Counted from the first letter of the stretch, positions 14,289 through 26,696 are shown. The stretch is DNA of 64,000 nucleotides from Linnemannia elongata (GCA_036320915.1 JAXBDG010000011.1:2186213-2250212); one strand, 5' to 3'. Program-made: numbers and translations. The notes: generated by a model from the letters alone, not told the origin.

Positions 14289-16573
14289 TCAATCGTCTTC
14301 GTCACTACTGGTGATGTCTCCTTCATCATCATTGTCAATTCTACCGCCTGCCACCGTCTCTGTAAACGCATTCAACGATATCGGGCCCTTCGGCTTTACC
14401 GCGGAAGCGGATGGGTCCACCTCCTGCAGAAAAAATAATTTCCAAAAGAAAAGGTATGTGATGGTTAGTGAGTGCGTCATGTCTAAAACATATACGCAGG
14501 GCAGTATCCAGGCTCAAACAGGATCCGATGCATGACATACCATCATTTGGCCCTCCAAAAAGTCAACCAAGTCATCGTCCTCACTCTGCGCTTCCGTATC
14601 TCCTCCAGGAGACGACGGTTGACGCTGCCTTGACGCTGCCGCCGCTGCCTGCTTCTGCTGCTCCTGTAATTGCTGCTGCTTCAATAGCCGTTCTTGGGGT
14701 GACACAAGCGTCGGCAAGACCAGTCCCGACTTGGGTGTGCCCCCAACTGACGACGATCCACCTCCCGGTTTGGATATCCTTGATACACCAGGCAACTTTG
14801 GTGTATTGTTTACAGAGCTCGTCATGTGGCCGCTACCACCTCCACCTCCTCCACCACCGAGCCCTGGTTCACCCACCGGTGTTGACAGACCCAATCCGAT
14901 CGGTCCTGGATGATGTGCAACACCACCCCCAGGCGCAGGCAATGGTCTTCTGGCCCGCTTACGTGAATCATCACCAGAGTCTGAATCCGACCCTGAATCT
15001 GATCCCGACCCTGAATCTGATCCTGATCCAGAACTCGAACTGCCCGAAGAGCTTCCCGAGCTCGACCCAGACCCAGATCCTGATGACGAAGATCCCGAGT
15101 CCGAGTCGCTCCCAGAAGACGATGCCTTGCGTGGTCGAGATGTTTTACCACTAGTGTTGGTAGGCGATGTGTTCCTGTGAGGACCTCCATCCCCTCCTCC
15201 TGACTTGGCAAACGCTGCTGCCCGCTCTGCTGGTGTCTTGGGCATGTCCACTATGGGTTTCTTTGCCTGCTTGCTACTGTTGCCTCCTCTCCCGCCTGGC
15301 GCTGCTGATGAATACAGTGCTGGTGCGAGGGCGATTGGTGCAGGAGGCATGGGAGCGGGAAGGATCACGGGTGTCAACACTTCCTCCATCTCCTCATCTT
15401 CATCATCATCCTCATCGTCGCCATCGTCACCCTGTATATCTCCAACGTTGTTGATCGCATTTTCCATTTCCATCAACAAGTCGTCGTCGTTAAACCCATC
15501 GTCTTCCTGCTCTTGGCTGGTTCCTACTGCATCGCCTCCATTGTTCAAGTGCCCGTTCCTCTGAACTCCAGCGTTGGATGTGGGGGCCAATGATGACGAT
15601 GCAGGGGCAGATGCAGCTGCAGTCAATGCAGCCGATGTTGCAGCACTAGATCCTGATGCAGAAGCCATGCTTCTTCCCTCTATCCTGCCATTGCCCTGTC
15701 GACTTGGCAAGACGGGCGTGCTGGCCACAGAGCTTGATGCTGGGGAGGACGCTGTTGCATGTGAATCATGTTTGCTGTTGGGCAAATGTAGCACCTGAGC
15801 CTTGGACTCTTTGTTCCTCCTGTTCTGAATAAATGAGAATGCCGAATGTTGTCTTTCCAGTGTGAACGTCTAATTAAATGCAAGGTCCAGTTAATCGCAC
15901 GTTGGTACAAACATCATCTATCATTCGTATTGCATCACGCAACTCCATCTTATATATTCTCCCGTGAAGACGATAGTTGACTGGTGCGAACCAACACCCT
16001 TCCAATCCACACAAACAAGACGCAAAATCGCCATGTTCAAGTGCGGACACTAACTACCATATTACCTGTGTCTCTTCATCAAAAATCAGTAGGCAGTCAA
16101 CAAGCCGCCCCTGTCGTTCTGTTGAAGACCATGAATACGTCTCTCCTCCTGCAATGTTTCCTCCTCCGTTGAGCACGCTGTGGTTATGACCTTGATCGAT
16201 GTTTGACGACGACCCCCCGTTTCCCGAAAACTCTAGTTCAAATGTCTCGCCATTGCCAACAAGTCCTCCTGGCCTTGACTTGTCCACAGACTCTGGTTGA
16301 AAGTTGTCTATAAACATGACAATGTTAATTTTGTTCAGCACGGGTTTTTTTTGTTGGACAATCGGTCGCCAAGGGCTAATCTTGACAATGTTTCTTAAGA
16401 CTGCCTCCTGCAAACCTGTGCGCACTGCTCTTACATTTGAATTGATAGAATTCAGCTGATGTTCCTGACGTTCCTGACGACCCTGACGCAGTAGAGGAGG
16501 GTACTGTAGAGGAGGTTGTCAATGAGGTACCTCGCTGGACACGATACTCCCCTTTGGGGTCCCAGCCAACCAT
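14289..16573 (-). CDS. EAF: EAF-family RNA polymerase II elongation factor
   Basis: EAF partners the ELL elongation factor and stimulates Pol II elongation in the nucleus. Exons by hand are 16435-16573, 16066-16307, 14541-15869 and 14289-14423. They sum to 1845 nt and 614 aa with no frame breaks. The N-terminal EAF domain runs over exons 1-3: GEYRVQRGTSL, then FYQFKYNFQPESVDKSRPG (Tyr formed across intron 1), then ETFELEFSG, DCLLIFDEETQ and FTLERQHSAFSF. The rest is disordered: Ser/Ala-rich, an acidic DDGDDEDDDEDEEMEE tract, a long Ser/Gly/Asp repeat and a Gly-rich run. A short acidic C-terminus (ITSSDEDD) ends it. The length exceeds animal EAF1/2 (~260 aa) because of the disordered tail. The start used is MVGWDPKG; an upstream Met (MPSRSPAS) would add about 21 residues. 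Confidence 0.86.
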
Positions 16574-17978
16574 AGCGGTATTACTTTTTGATGTTGTGAA
16601 ATGGGAGGCGCACGATGCTGGAGAACGTGAGGGCAATTAGAGTCGGAATGAAACGGCTCCGAGTAAAATACGGTGGAAGAGAGGAGTAACGTCGTTCGAG
16701 GGTGCGTTGGGCGATGTTCTGCTGCTTCTACTGGCACGGCGATGGAGAGTAAGGCGACGAGGCGTCAAGGAAGAGAAGATGCAGGGATGGGCTCCTCTCA
16801 TGGGTTGATGCTGAAGCCTCAAAATACTTCTTCTGCAAACATTTAAGGGCTGTGTCACGTGCATTAGCTCTCCATCAAGCTGGAAGTATGTATGAGACTA
16901 TGAGTAGTTGAGGACAATTACCATAGATTACAAAAAAACAAAGGGAGGCAGGATGCCTCGCTGATATTTTTTTATTTCATTTGTGCAATGTCAAGGGACA
17001 ACGTTGCTGCTGGGACCTATCCTGAGCACTGGAGGCGCCACGTACGTAGACTACCAACAGGCTCAATTGGGCGCGCGCACCGCAAAGGAAGGACGCATCA
17101 TGGGAACAACACGAGGAAGTGTGCCGAGGGTGCCCAGCTCACACAAAGAGATGCGAACGAGACGAGGGCCAGGTGTATCGTTAAAGGCTGTTTGATTGAT
17201 CGTCGCGTGACAAGGCTGTTGAAGTTGATGTTTCTTGTAGGAGATAACAAGGACCATGAATGGCTGATATCGAGGTAGCGTCTGTCGAGTTGAGAGGGGT
17301 GGACGCAGGCAGGTTATGGTTGGGGTTGTAGCTGGGATGTGTGTATATGTGTTTCATCCTCCTGTTCCTTTGTACAAGTCCTTTTACAGGGCTAATTTGC
17401 TGGGATTTTTTTTTTTTCGAGAGGTGGTTTTGTTTCATGCCAAAGGGGGAGGTGCATGGAGTAGGAAATTGCAACAAAAAAAATGAAAGCAAGAGACAAA
17501 AAGAAGCTATACAGGTGGACGATACAAATACAAATACAAGAAAGAAAAGTAAACAAGGGTAACAACGACAATGTGGGTGGGTCTAATAGTATGTACATAA
17601 CATAAGTAAAAAAAAAAAAAAAAAGAAAAAAAAAAAACTCGCTATCGAGAACAACGCTTTTCAGCCCACGATAAAATGGCGCTAAAGAGAAAACAAGACG
17701 AAGATAATGAGAATGAAAAAGAACTGGTGATACACTGGCCGAAAGAGGACAAAATAAAAAAAAAAGGTAGGAGAAACGAGGTTGGATTGCGAGTGCGCTC
17801 GCCCAGGGGCGAGACCACTATCCAATCTGGATAAAACAAAAAAACATGCCTGGATAACAAAAAGGAACAGGAAGATGAAACGCAACTAAGAAGACGTACT
17901 GGGTATGAGAAAACAGACAAAAAAAGAAAAAAAAAGTGTGAAAAAAATGACAAGAAAAAGGAGAGAGACGAGGAGCAG
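16574..17978. other. Intergenic, no gene seen
   Basis: The right flank of EAF (16574-16870) is probably promoter. 16980-17280 has weak open frames on both strands. A poly(A) tract lies at about 17609-17637, and A-rich sequence continues to the end of the Edc1-like gene. Confidence 0.4.
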
Positions 17979-19457
17979 TTACTGGCTCTGGATCTTCAAG
18001 AGCATGCGCAAGTTCTGGCTAATCTCCATCAACTGGTCAGAGCCGTGAGGGACAGAGCCATGGGGAACAAAGCTCGAGGTGGCCATTCGATTAGGGACAT
18101 TGTAGCTCATGCCCCTGGGAGTCGAGAGGTGTCCGTTCCAGTTAGGGGTCAACTGCTGGGGAGACTGAAGGCGCATACTGTTGAGCTGGGGAGAAGCGGC
18201 ATCGCCAAAGACGGGAGACGAGGGGAGCTTTTCAACCGAGGGCTCGACGGGACTGTTGCCGAGGGAGCGGGCAAAGGAAGGGATGGGCAAGCTGGTGGGG
18301 GCAGGGGAGTTGTGGAAGGTGGGGCCAGCATAGAGCCCGTTCTTCTCGGCGGGAACTCTGTCAGCCAGCAAAACTTTGTCAGCAGAATCAGGGCGATGCT
18401 TCATCTCCATGGAAGGGTAAGCCTGGAAAGGCAAATTGGCACGAGAAATGCCGCCGGCTCTATGACTAGACATGGGGCATTGGTTATTCATGGGATATGT
18501 TCCAAAGATTGAAAGGGACAAAGTTAGTGAAGATTCCTGCGCGACCTGTTTCCTTTTCGGGGGGATGAAAGAGCGAGAGAAAGGGAAAGAAAAAAGAAAA
18601 GGAAGGAGGCTATTGAACGAGAAGAAGAGGGAATGGGGGGAGAAGGAGAGAGAGAGGAGGCTCCTTCCATCTCTGATCCATCCGTTGTCTTTTTCAATTC
18701 GTCTCTTTGTTGACCCCACAATTATACATAACGGTATGGGCACTTACGCAGAATGCGTCCGGGGAGTGGGGGCAGAGAAAGGACGCTGGGGAGGACTGTT
18801 CATGAGATGGCGGTAGGCCTTGGGACCCGAGAAGTGGTTGGAGCGAGACAAGGTCGACTCAGAGTCGTCAGAGTCAGAGGACGAAGGAGGGCCGGAGGGG
18901 TTCAAGGGTGGGCTCTGGTTCATGACCAGATCGAGGTCGACACAGGCAAGTGAGTCGGTCATCGAATCGATCTCCCTACGCCTCTGGACACGGCGAGCCT
19001 TGGAGGGCTGGGGTTGGGACTGGGGACGGGGCTTTGAGTTGTTGGGGTGAGGGAACTGGTTTCGCTGCTGGCGCTGGCGCTGCTGGGGAACATGGCGCAT
19101 CAAAGCACCAGAGTCGGCAGTCTCAGCAACGACGTTTTTGCCAGCGGCGGTATCAACTCTTGGCTTGCCGTTGTTGTTGTTGTTGTTGTTATTAGCGCAA
19201 CCGCGCTGCTGTGAAGGCATCGACTGATGGCGAGAGTTGATTTGTTCTGGGACCCTTTGGGCATGGCGGGGGTTGTTGTTGGTATTGTAGCTGTTGTTCT
19301 GGCGAGGCTGGTTGTGGTTTTGATTTTGATTCTGGCTCTGGTTCTGCAGAGCGGAGGTCAGACCGCTTTTCTTATTATTGTTATTATGGGGTCTCTGGGC
19401 GCGGGAGTCTGAGGCCGAAGGGAAGGACGATGAGGATAATGCTGTTGAAGAGTGCAT
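17979..19457 (-). CDS. Edc1/PNRC-like mRNA decapping enhancer
   Basis: Exons by hand are 18748-19457 and 17979-18465 (phase-2 intron, GTAAGT...CTAG), giving 398 aa from MHSSTALSSS. A Met 18 codons upstream is also possible. The protein is disordered: Asn/Gln tracts, basic KARRVQRRREID, and a Ser/Asp stretch. The diagnostic feature is YAGPTFHNSPAPTSLP followed by IPSF at about 281-301. This is the PNRC-type short motif used by fungal Edc1/Edc2-like proteins and animal PNRC2 to contact Dcp1 and stimulate Dcp2 decapping. I infer a cytoplasmic mRNA-decay role from this motif alone. The C-terminus (LMEISQNLRMLLKIQ) is helical and may be a second interaction site. The 5' side has a long purine/pyrimidine-skewed leader. 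Confidence 0.7.
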
Positions 19458-20859
19458 AGTGGGAGTAATAGCTGTGAAAGAGAACGGTGGATATGATGAG
19501 ATTATGTTCAAGAGAATATTTTTTGTTGCTGTGGGGGAAGAGTGTTGAGAGTTGTGAAGGACAGTAGCTGAGGGAGGAGTGAGTGAGTGAGTGCGGAGGG
19601 TTAGTGTGGATTGAGATGGGAGTGTGAAGGAGAGTGTTGGAAGAGAGAAAAAGGAAAAGAGGAAAAGAGCGAGAAAGTGATATGATACAGAAAAGCAATT
19701 TATGAGAAGCCAGAGAAATCAAAAAAAAAGGCTTTTACGGTCAATCCTCTCTTTTTGGTTGGTTCGAAGGTAATAATTAGATCAAGCGGGACGGGAAGCG
19801 GGAAGGGACGATGATGATTTGAGTGAAGAATACAGAGACAATAGTAACAGGGAGAGCTGTTGAAGGGTGAAGCTGTTTGTCTGTGTCTGGGTACGACAAT
19901 AGGGTTGATATGCATAAGCAGAGAGAGAGAGAAAAATAGGGCATGGATGTACCATACATACCTTTTTTTGTTCGTTTTTTTTTTTTTTTGTTTTTATGTT
20001 GTAGTAGTGGACAAGAGAGAGGAGGTCCAGGGGAGAAGAAGGGGTATGGACTGATGACGAAGGTTTGTGGTTACAGGAAAAGAGAGGAGAGAGAGAGAGA
20101 GGGAGAAGGCGGGAAAGAAAGAAGAAAGCAAGGGGGAGGGATGAAAAAAAGGATCGAAGAGAGAGGTTGTACTGTAGTGGTAAAAATAGCGAGCAAAAAA
20201 CTCTTGTAAAATAGTCAGGCGAAAAAGGGAGAGAGCAATACCGTTTTTGATGATTATTTAATAGAGATGACGAAGACGGCCAAGCAGACAAAGAAGAAGC
20301 AGAGACAATGAACTTGTGAGCAAGAGAAGGAAAGAACGAGGAGAAGGAGAAGAAGGATGAAGAGGGGAGAGAGAGAGAGAGAGAGAGAGAGTGAGGATGA
20401 GGATAAGGGTGGGGATGGGATGGGAAAGGAAGTGAGAACGAGAGCGAGGAAGTTACAAGCGAGACTGTTGCAGGCTTAAAAAGATCAGCACCACAAACAG
20501 ATGACTCCGATCACCCCACCTCTCTTTACCCTTTTGCCGCAAAAACATAAAACCTCCGACTATTCCTCAGCCAAATGGCCCGAATGACCCGAGGAGAGAA
20601 GAATGCTGCTGCTTCTACTACAACTTCTAAAGAAGAACCCTCTACTCTCTACTTGGCACACCAACCAACCAAGCGACTGCATGCCCTTGCAAGTTGCAAG
20701 GCTTCTTGCTAAGGCCTCCAGCCTAACCAACCAGCAAACACCATCACAAACTGTAATTTCATTCGTCCCGTCTCACTCAGTTGGTCCTCACTTTTCGTTT
20801 TTTATTTGTGATCAAATCGGTGTGGGTGATGTCATCACACCAACGGTCGACTGTTAATA
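19458..20859. other. Purine-rich upstream region, no gene seen
   Basis: 19500-20470 is strongly purine-rich on the + strand (pyrimidine on the coding strand of the left gene). It includes a GA repeat near 20368-20392 and a T-run near 19975-19990, and is probably promoter and 5' UTR. 20480-20860 is the 3' flank of the HAD gene. Confidence 0.4.
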
Positions 20860-21969
20860 TTATGGTGTCTCGCAGGTAGCCTTCTGGCGCTCGTTGACTA
20901 GGTCGATCGTCAATGTGCCCTCCTTCAGTCCCTGAACAACCGCAGTGACTTCATCGAAAGTATCGAATCCAAGGAACGGGATCTTGTGCATCTTGCAATA
21001 CTTTTCCAAATCCCTAAGTCATTCACAAACAGGCAAGGATTATCTTAGTGTCAAAGTGCCGAGGTATCGAGCTACAAAGGCACCAAGATGACAAGGATTC
21101 AAGGTTCCAAGGAAGATGCCATGGCTACAAATTCACTTGAAAGAATGATTCTTCATAGTTATAGTTACCTTCCATTCCTGGCAAAGAGGACATCCGCCTC
21201 GCGGGCAGCACTCAGATCAGAGATGCCATCCCCGCAAAACACAACAACGTGCTCCTCCTGCTTCTGCAGCGCCATCTCTCCAGCCTCCTCTCGCTCCCTC
21301 TGCTCCTCGACAACAGCCTTCTTGAACGCCGCCTTGGAGTCACGAATGCAAACAGCCTTGTCGTGGCTGTGGGGGCTATCATCGTAGTATGTAACCTTCC
21401 ATTGGCGACCGACAACTTCGCCATGGTTGGACAAGATCACCAACTTTTCGGCCTCGTCTTTACCCAGATGCCATCCCATGAAATCTTTTATGATAATGTC
21501 GAGTCCACAGGAGACAATCGAGAAGGGGATCTCTTGAGATTTGACGTACTGGTAAAAGTGAACAAATCCTGGATCAAGCTTCTCATCCCTCAAAAGGTCC
21601 AGTCCTTCCTCGTGTGTCAGGTTAACACTACCCCACCAGAGTTCCATGCCTTCACTAAATGCCAATTGAACGTGTCAGATGTAAGAAGTGGAAAGATTAA
21701 ATCAATAGGGGTGTCACAGTCATCCTTTTCTGCATACCTTTGTGGAGGGATACTGGCATCAATTGAAACTCGCAATCAATATGAACAACATATGTAAAGT
21801 GTCTATGCGACAATCTGGACTCTTACAGAAACGACATTTCGTGGCGAAGAATCATCCCGTCCATCTTTTTCCTGTTCTCGTAGCCCATTCCTGAGTCGAT
21901 CAGAATACAGCCCGTGTCGGCCATACTGATGGTGCCGTCAAAGTCCGAGAATACTTCAATGCGAGGCAT
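20860..21969 (-). CDS. HAD-superfamily phosphatase (MtnX / putative-phosphatase type)
   Basis: This is a cytosolic Mg-dependent phosphomonoesterase by family. Exons are 21827-21969, 21169-21654 and 20860-21013, in frame for 260 aa. HAD motif I is D9-F-D11-G-T13 (nucleophile D9, acid D11). Motif II Ser is in SIVSCGLD, the motif III Lys is probably in SHDKA, and motif IV is FCGDGISDLSAA. The family includes 2-hydroxy-3-keto-5-methylthiopentenyl-1-P phosphatase (methionine salvage) and fungal Cto1-like proteins; the substrate cannot be read from sequence. An insert rich in Glu/Gln (EEQREREEAGEMALQKQEE) lies before motif IV and is probably a helix. The neighbours are unrelated, so there is no pathway hint. 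The gene looks intact. Confidence 0.85.
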
Positions 21970-22266
21970 GGTTTTGTTGGCGGTGATTGTGTTGGTGATG
22001 GATTGTTGAATGAGATTGAGGTCAAAAGGCAACTTGGCATCCAGGTCGCTTTTTATGTGCACCCGAAAAAGACACCGCTAATTTTCCAAAGATAGAACAA
22101 CGAAGCGCTCTCTTTTCCTCCCACGCCAGGGCATGCCTTAACCTTTCTAGACTTACGCCAGAAGCAAACGAAAAGTATAGCTGCGCAAGGAAACAGTTCA
22201 AACAACGAAGTGTAGTCTAGCATTGTTAAAGGCGATGGTACTCCTCTATGAGGTGCTATTCTAATT

Positions 22267-24179
22267 CTAGAGCAAATCACCCCAGTCGAAGCCGCCACCT
22301 TCGCCGCCACCTCCACCGCCGCTGTTGTTCCCACCACCGCCAAACCAAGAGTCTCCAGAATCTCCAGAGTTGTCGCTATCTTCAGCCCAAACTTCCTCGC
22401 CCCAGTCGTTTGTTGCTCCTCCAGCAGGAACGTCGTCTCCCCAACCATTGCCTCCTGAAGCAGGAGGCGAAGGCACTGCGGCCGAGGGCATACTGCCAGC
22501 AGCGCCTCCTGCAATGTCGCCAGCACCTGCACCTGCGCCTGCTGCACCTCCCAATACTTGACCAGCACCTGCTCCTGCTCCTGCTCCAATGACGGTGCCG
22601 ACGGGACTGTCTGAACTGCTACTTGGGACCGGTGCTGGGCCTCCTCCGCCACCCATCATCATTGGGAATGGCATAATTCCACTGTGACGCATTGTGAGTA
22701 TAGGCATCTGTGTCAGTAATTCAGATTTCAGGTCTCTATAACAATTTACAATGAAAAGTCAACGACTCTTACGTACCCATTGCCAGAATGACGAGAAAAG
22801 TAGTCGAAATCGATACTGACAGCGCACGCCAGCATGATGGCTCTTTGATCCAGAGTCAACCCACCTCGACTCTCCAATTGAGCAAGGGCACTCTCGTCTT
22901 TGGCTGCTTGAATTTCTTTGGCTTCTTGCAAATTTTTTCCGCCATCTGCTGCAGTAGATGGAGTTCCTGAAGAGGATGCTGTTGCAGCTGTAGCTGTCGT
23001 AGCACCGAGACCTTGTTCTTGCTGAAGGTCCTGAATAACCGCCGCATCAAACCGAAGAGCGTATTGGCCGCTGTCCGTAAACAGCTCTCGTGCAAATCCG
23101 ACAAAATTCCTGTTCACACTCGCCATCGACCGTCCTTGCTCGTCCTGCATATCAAAGTCCAAGGCGAGAAATCCACCATCAATATGGGCAAACTGGACTC
23201 TGTTCAATCCTTGACCATCCACAGCCCGCTCCTTTGAAATAGTGGTCGTTGACACGTCCATTTCAATGGTCGATGGATCGGGTTGCTCAATCGTGAAAAG
23301 GTTGTACTTTCGCCGAACTAGGTGCCACTCCTGCTGAACTTCTCCGATCAAACGGTCGTCTGGTGTGGAGATCATTATTCTGGAGTTGATGAACGCGAAT
23401 GGGCGATGAATCTTTAGGATTTCGTTTCCTTCGAGGTCCAGAACCGAAGCCTTGAAGGGACGGTGTGTCCTGAGAAGCTGTCGGCTCATCGCCTTTACCA
23501 TTGTCGTATCTTCCTCTGCAATGTATCCAATCGGCTCTCCTGATGGATCGACAATCGCATACTTGTTGGCTTGCTCAAATCCCACCAATACTAGAAGCAC
23601 CAAAAAGAGAGAAGTCGATTAGTTTTTTTTCGGGGCAAGGCCAAGACATGAACGTATTAACGTGGTAGATCCATGCAGTGATTGCTTGAGATATGTACCA
23701 TTCATCATTTCAATTTGACGGGTCATGATCAAGGCTGGCTGTGTGAGCAATTTGGCTGCCGTGTCGTAAGGCTGCAAGACACCAAAGGGATCATCGGGCA
23801 CAACAGCAGGCGTGGCTGCAATGTCCAATCCCTGTACAATCCCATTATTCGCGTCCTGACCCTGACCGGAAGTTTGTGAGGTGTTGAGAAGGTGTGGATC
23901 CAAAGTCGATGCAGCACCAGCAAGGGGTGCAGCCGCTTCGGAGGCAATTTGTGAACTTTTGTGCGAGATAGCACCGGTTCTTGAGGGTGCTGTTGTCCTG
24001 GCTGTGATGCGTCCGCCACGAGCTGAGCCAAGGGGGCGGGCAGGCCGACGGAGGGACGAGTAGCAGAGGGTCTGTTGGGCGCGTCCGGTGGTTGTGAATG
24101 TGGCTCTTGGCCTGGACCGCGCTTGAGCAACCAGGAGTGATGCGACTGTGGATGTGGTGCTGGTGATCCGTGTCGCCAT
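22267..24179 (-). CDS. Phospholipid scramblase-family protein (Aim25-like, probably mitochondrial)
   Basis: Exons by hand are 23699-24179, 22777-23590 and 22267-22735 (GT-AG), in frame for 587 aa. The N-terminal ~80 residues are Arg/Ser/Thr-rich and almost without acidic residues, like a mitochondrial presequence. The scramblase domain follows: RQIEMMNVLVGFEQANKYAI (crossing intron 1), IGYIAEED, RQLLRTHRPFKASVLD, IHRPFAFINSRIMI, LIGEVQQEWHLVRRKYNLF, NRNFVGFARELFTDSGQYAL and the fungal signature SIDFDYFSRHSGNG. The last ~150 residues are Gly/Ala/Asp-rich and disordered, ending FDWGDLL. Yeast Aim25 and animal PLSCR3 are mitochondrial relatives. Whether fungal members really scramble lipids is not settled. 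The gene is intact. Confidence 0.9.
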
Positions 24180-24822
24180 TGCAAGCTGCTGATCTTGTTC
24201 CTGGTTTGTAGATGAAAGTGTTGTGTTGGAGATGTCATCAAAAAGAAGAGAGGAAGCCTTCGATCTTTTTTATTTCTGCAGGACTGTTCTAGGGCTTACG
24301 CACTCACTACGAATCAAACCTCGAATTGGGAATTTTAGTCGTGTTGCGCACCCTTGCCTCCTGTTGGTTGGCGGCTGGATGAGTTTCTCTTCCGATGGGT
24401 CACGCACAGCATGTTGTCATAGTAAGTATCATTCATTCATGTTCGATCGCATATCTCTTCTAGCTCTATCTCTCTCTCTCGCACTTCTTCATAGCATTGC
24501 TGAAAAAAAAATAATAATAATAATCTATATTTGATGATGGATATTCAATTTGCACATGTTCGCCGAAGTCCGGGGGCAACATCACTCCATAGTGGGGCTC
24601 TTCAATGATCGGTCTCGGAACACACAGGGACAAAATAATATCCGCTATGATTACTTGGGCGTCCGATTCGCCGTTGATCGCCCTTTTTAACCTTTTCGCT
24701 GACTTGGCCCCTTTGTCTTTTTCGTCTTTTTCGTCTTTTCTTCTTCTTATTCTTCTTCTTCTTCTTCTCCGTCTTCTTCCTCGTCCTTCTTTCTCCCTCT
24801 CCCTCACACTAATATACCCTCA
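24180..24822. other. Divergent promoter region with pyrimidine tract
   Basis: This region lies between the minus-strand scramblase and the plus-strand gene at 24823. A TTCTTC/TCTTTT pyrimidine tract at about 24716-24800 directly precedes the right gene. A short TCTCTCTC run lies near 24470. No other gene was recognised. Confidence 0.5.
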
Positions 24823-26556
24823 ATGGCTAGCCTTCTGTTCCAGGGTGGAAAGACCACTTCGTCTTCGTCGTCGTCGTCATCCTCCTCCTCCACCGCCGCT
24901 GCAAATCCATTCCAGGCCCTTGCTCACTTTTACGAACAAGAACTCTCAGACCTCCATATCGACTCGCGCCTGAAACAACAACAACAGCAGCAACACCCAG
25001 CCTTGGAAAAAGCGAAATCAACCAGTCGCCTCTTCCCTTCCTTTTATACCCGCAAGGACATTGCACCCCCCTCTACATCCCACCACCACGATTACATGGA
25101 CTTTTCACAAGCATCCAGCACTCAATGGAGCTTCATTCCTCGACCCCACCTACACATCACTTCACCTGCAACAGGAGGTGAAGGCCAAGCCGACATTGCA
25201 GAGTACTTGAAACAACGCCAGGACTATTACACGCGAGAAGCCCGTCTCAGGAGTCTCGACAGACACGATGGACTCGGCCCTATCGTTGACTTTTCCGAAC
25301 TTCACTCTCACGACCACTTGGAACATTACCATCACCACCCTCATATTGAGTCTTCTCAACTCGAAGACCACCACTCCGACTCTGCGTTTGAACAGAGCCA
25401 ACATAGCCATCGTATGAGGCTGAGGGGCTCGTCTCAACTGGAACAAGTTTGGATGGACCATGGGTCGGATTCAGTACTCGTGCGCAGCTCCACCGATACC
25501 AATTGGTCCAGGAACATGGAGTCTGCTTGGAACAAATTGTCTGAACGAACGACAACATCGCCTGGGTCGACTTTATCACCCGGTGCACGTCCAGTAACGC
25601 TTCCTGTTCCCGCAAGCGCATCCAACTTTCGGCAAGCGGCAGCATCCCTTCACTCTCCGTGGCCGATGGCCGCCTGGGCGATTGAAGCTGAGGCTGCACT
25701 CATGGAGGTCGAGACGATTCATCACCAGCATGCTGCTACAACTAACTGTGACGCAAGAGTGCGCCAGGCAACCGAGATGTACCGCCAGCAGGAGCTTCAA
25801 ACAACCACCACAGGACCACGGAACTTCACCTGGTCTCAAGAATTCTCTCACGCCGACTCGCCTACGGAGGCAGCAGTGAGCAGCAGCGGTGACGTCAGGG
25901 AAGAAGCTGAGCCAGGCAGGCAGGAGAGGAGTAGCATGCGTAGAGGATCTGTGGTCAAGACCTGTGGATTTATGCTGGAGTCCAAGAATCACCGGGACGC
26001 CTTTGATCCGACTTTTCTGGACCATGAAGTACCCAACAGCAAGGCGACCAACAGTCAGTCTCAAGCAGACGACTATGCCGCCATATCGACCTCACCACCA
26101 CCACCTGGTCTATTGCCTTTGGAGCAAATATCAGCTCCCTACCCATCCTTCGACAATGGCTCCATCCACTCTCACTCTGTCTCGATGCCACATATGGAGG
26201 ATATCAGCGCCACAGTCAAGGAGCGACCCGGTCAGGTATTCAACGACGATCTCTTTGAGGGAGATATGCTGCAAGCTTGGATGGAAACGCTAGCCCAGGA
26301 AAAACAAGAAGCGGACGAACGAGTCCTAGAAGTAAGGCACGTTGTGGAGGAGGAAGTCGCTATAAAAAAACCTGTCGATGAAGATTCCAAGGATCAGCTC
26401 GTCCTGGAGGTGGCCCTGCGACGCCTGAATATCTTGATGCATCAGCTGGGACGCACACAAAAGTCACTAGGCTCTCCCAGTGGTAGCGCAGACACAGGTT
26501 CAAAGTCCAAACTTCCACCAATGTTGCCTGCTCGAGATCATATCCATACGCCTTGA
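24823..26556 (+). CDS. Low-complexity protein with a WxxEF motif (possible peroxin-like)
   Basis: The single exon encodes 577 aa. I do not recognise it with confidence. It begins MASLLFQGGKTT, then poly-Ser, then NPFQALAHFYEQELSDL. Most of the chain is disordered, with His-, Ser- and Gln-rich parts. One WSQEF pentapeptide occurs near residue 340, with other Trp-centred amphipathic pieces (NWSRNMESAWNKLSE; AWMETLAQEKQE) and a C-terminal helix (EVALRRLNILMHQLG). The combination of an N-terminal NPxxxL helix and a WxxEF motif resembles Pex20/Pex5-type peroxisomal import coreceptors. The N-terminal cysteine typical of those proteins is missing and only one clear WxxEF is present, so this stays a suggestion. 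The frame is fully open and codon use matches its neighbours. Confidence 0.6.
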   Translation: MASLLFQGGKTTSSSSSSSSSSSTAAANPFQALAHFYEQELSDLHIDSRLKQQQQQQHPALEKAKSTSRLFPSFYTRKDIAPPSTSHHHDYMDFSQASSTQWSFIPRPHLHITSPATGGEGQADIAEYLKQRQDYYTREARLRSLDRHDGLGPIVDFSELHSHDHLEHYHHHPHIESSQLEDHHSDSAFEQSQHSHRMRLRGSSQLEQVWMDHGSDSVLVRSSTDTNWSRNMESAWNKLSERTTTSPGSTLSPGARPVTLPVPASASNFRQAAASLHSPWPMAAWAIEAEAALMEVETIHHQHAATTNCDARVRQATEMYRQQELQTTTTGPRNFTWSQEFSHADSPTEAAVSSSGDVREEAEPGRQERSSMRRGSVVKTCGFMLESKNHRDAFDPTFLDHEVPNSKATNSQSQADDYAAISTSPPPPGLLPLEQISAPYPSFDNGSIHSHSVSMPHMEDISATVKERPGQVFNDDLFEGDMLQAWMETLAQEKQEADERVLEVRHVVEEEVAIKKPVDEDSKDQLVLEVALRRLNILMHQLGRTQKSLGSPSGSADTGSKSKLPPMLPARDHIHTP

Positions 26557-26696
26557 TTTTGCCGTTAAATAAAGTGTCTCGAAATGAACAATCATGGCAA
26601 AAATTGTGCCACCGTGATGCATTGTTGTAGCACTTGTTCATCTGCCAGATCGAAGGTTCTCCAGCAACTCCGTGAAACTATTCTTGCCAAAGCGGC

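Noticed and set aside
14822..15564. Long open frames on other frames or strands inside the EAF gene
   Set aside because: They arise from the Ser/Asp/Gly codon repeats of EAF. The minus-strand EAF frame has conserved domains and consistent introns.
22248..22592. Open frames overlapping the Gly/Ala-rich scramblase tail
   Set aside because: Shadow frames of a GC-rich repeat. The scramblase frame is continuous with its conserved domain.
24823..26556. Firm assignment as Pex20/Pex5
   Set aside because: Only one WxxEF motif and no N-terminal cysteine, so the name was not given as a gene symbol.
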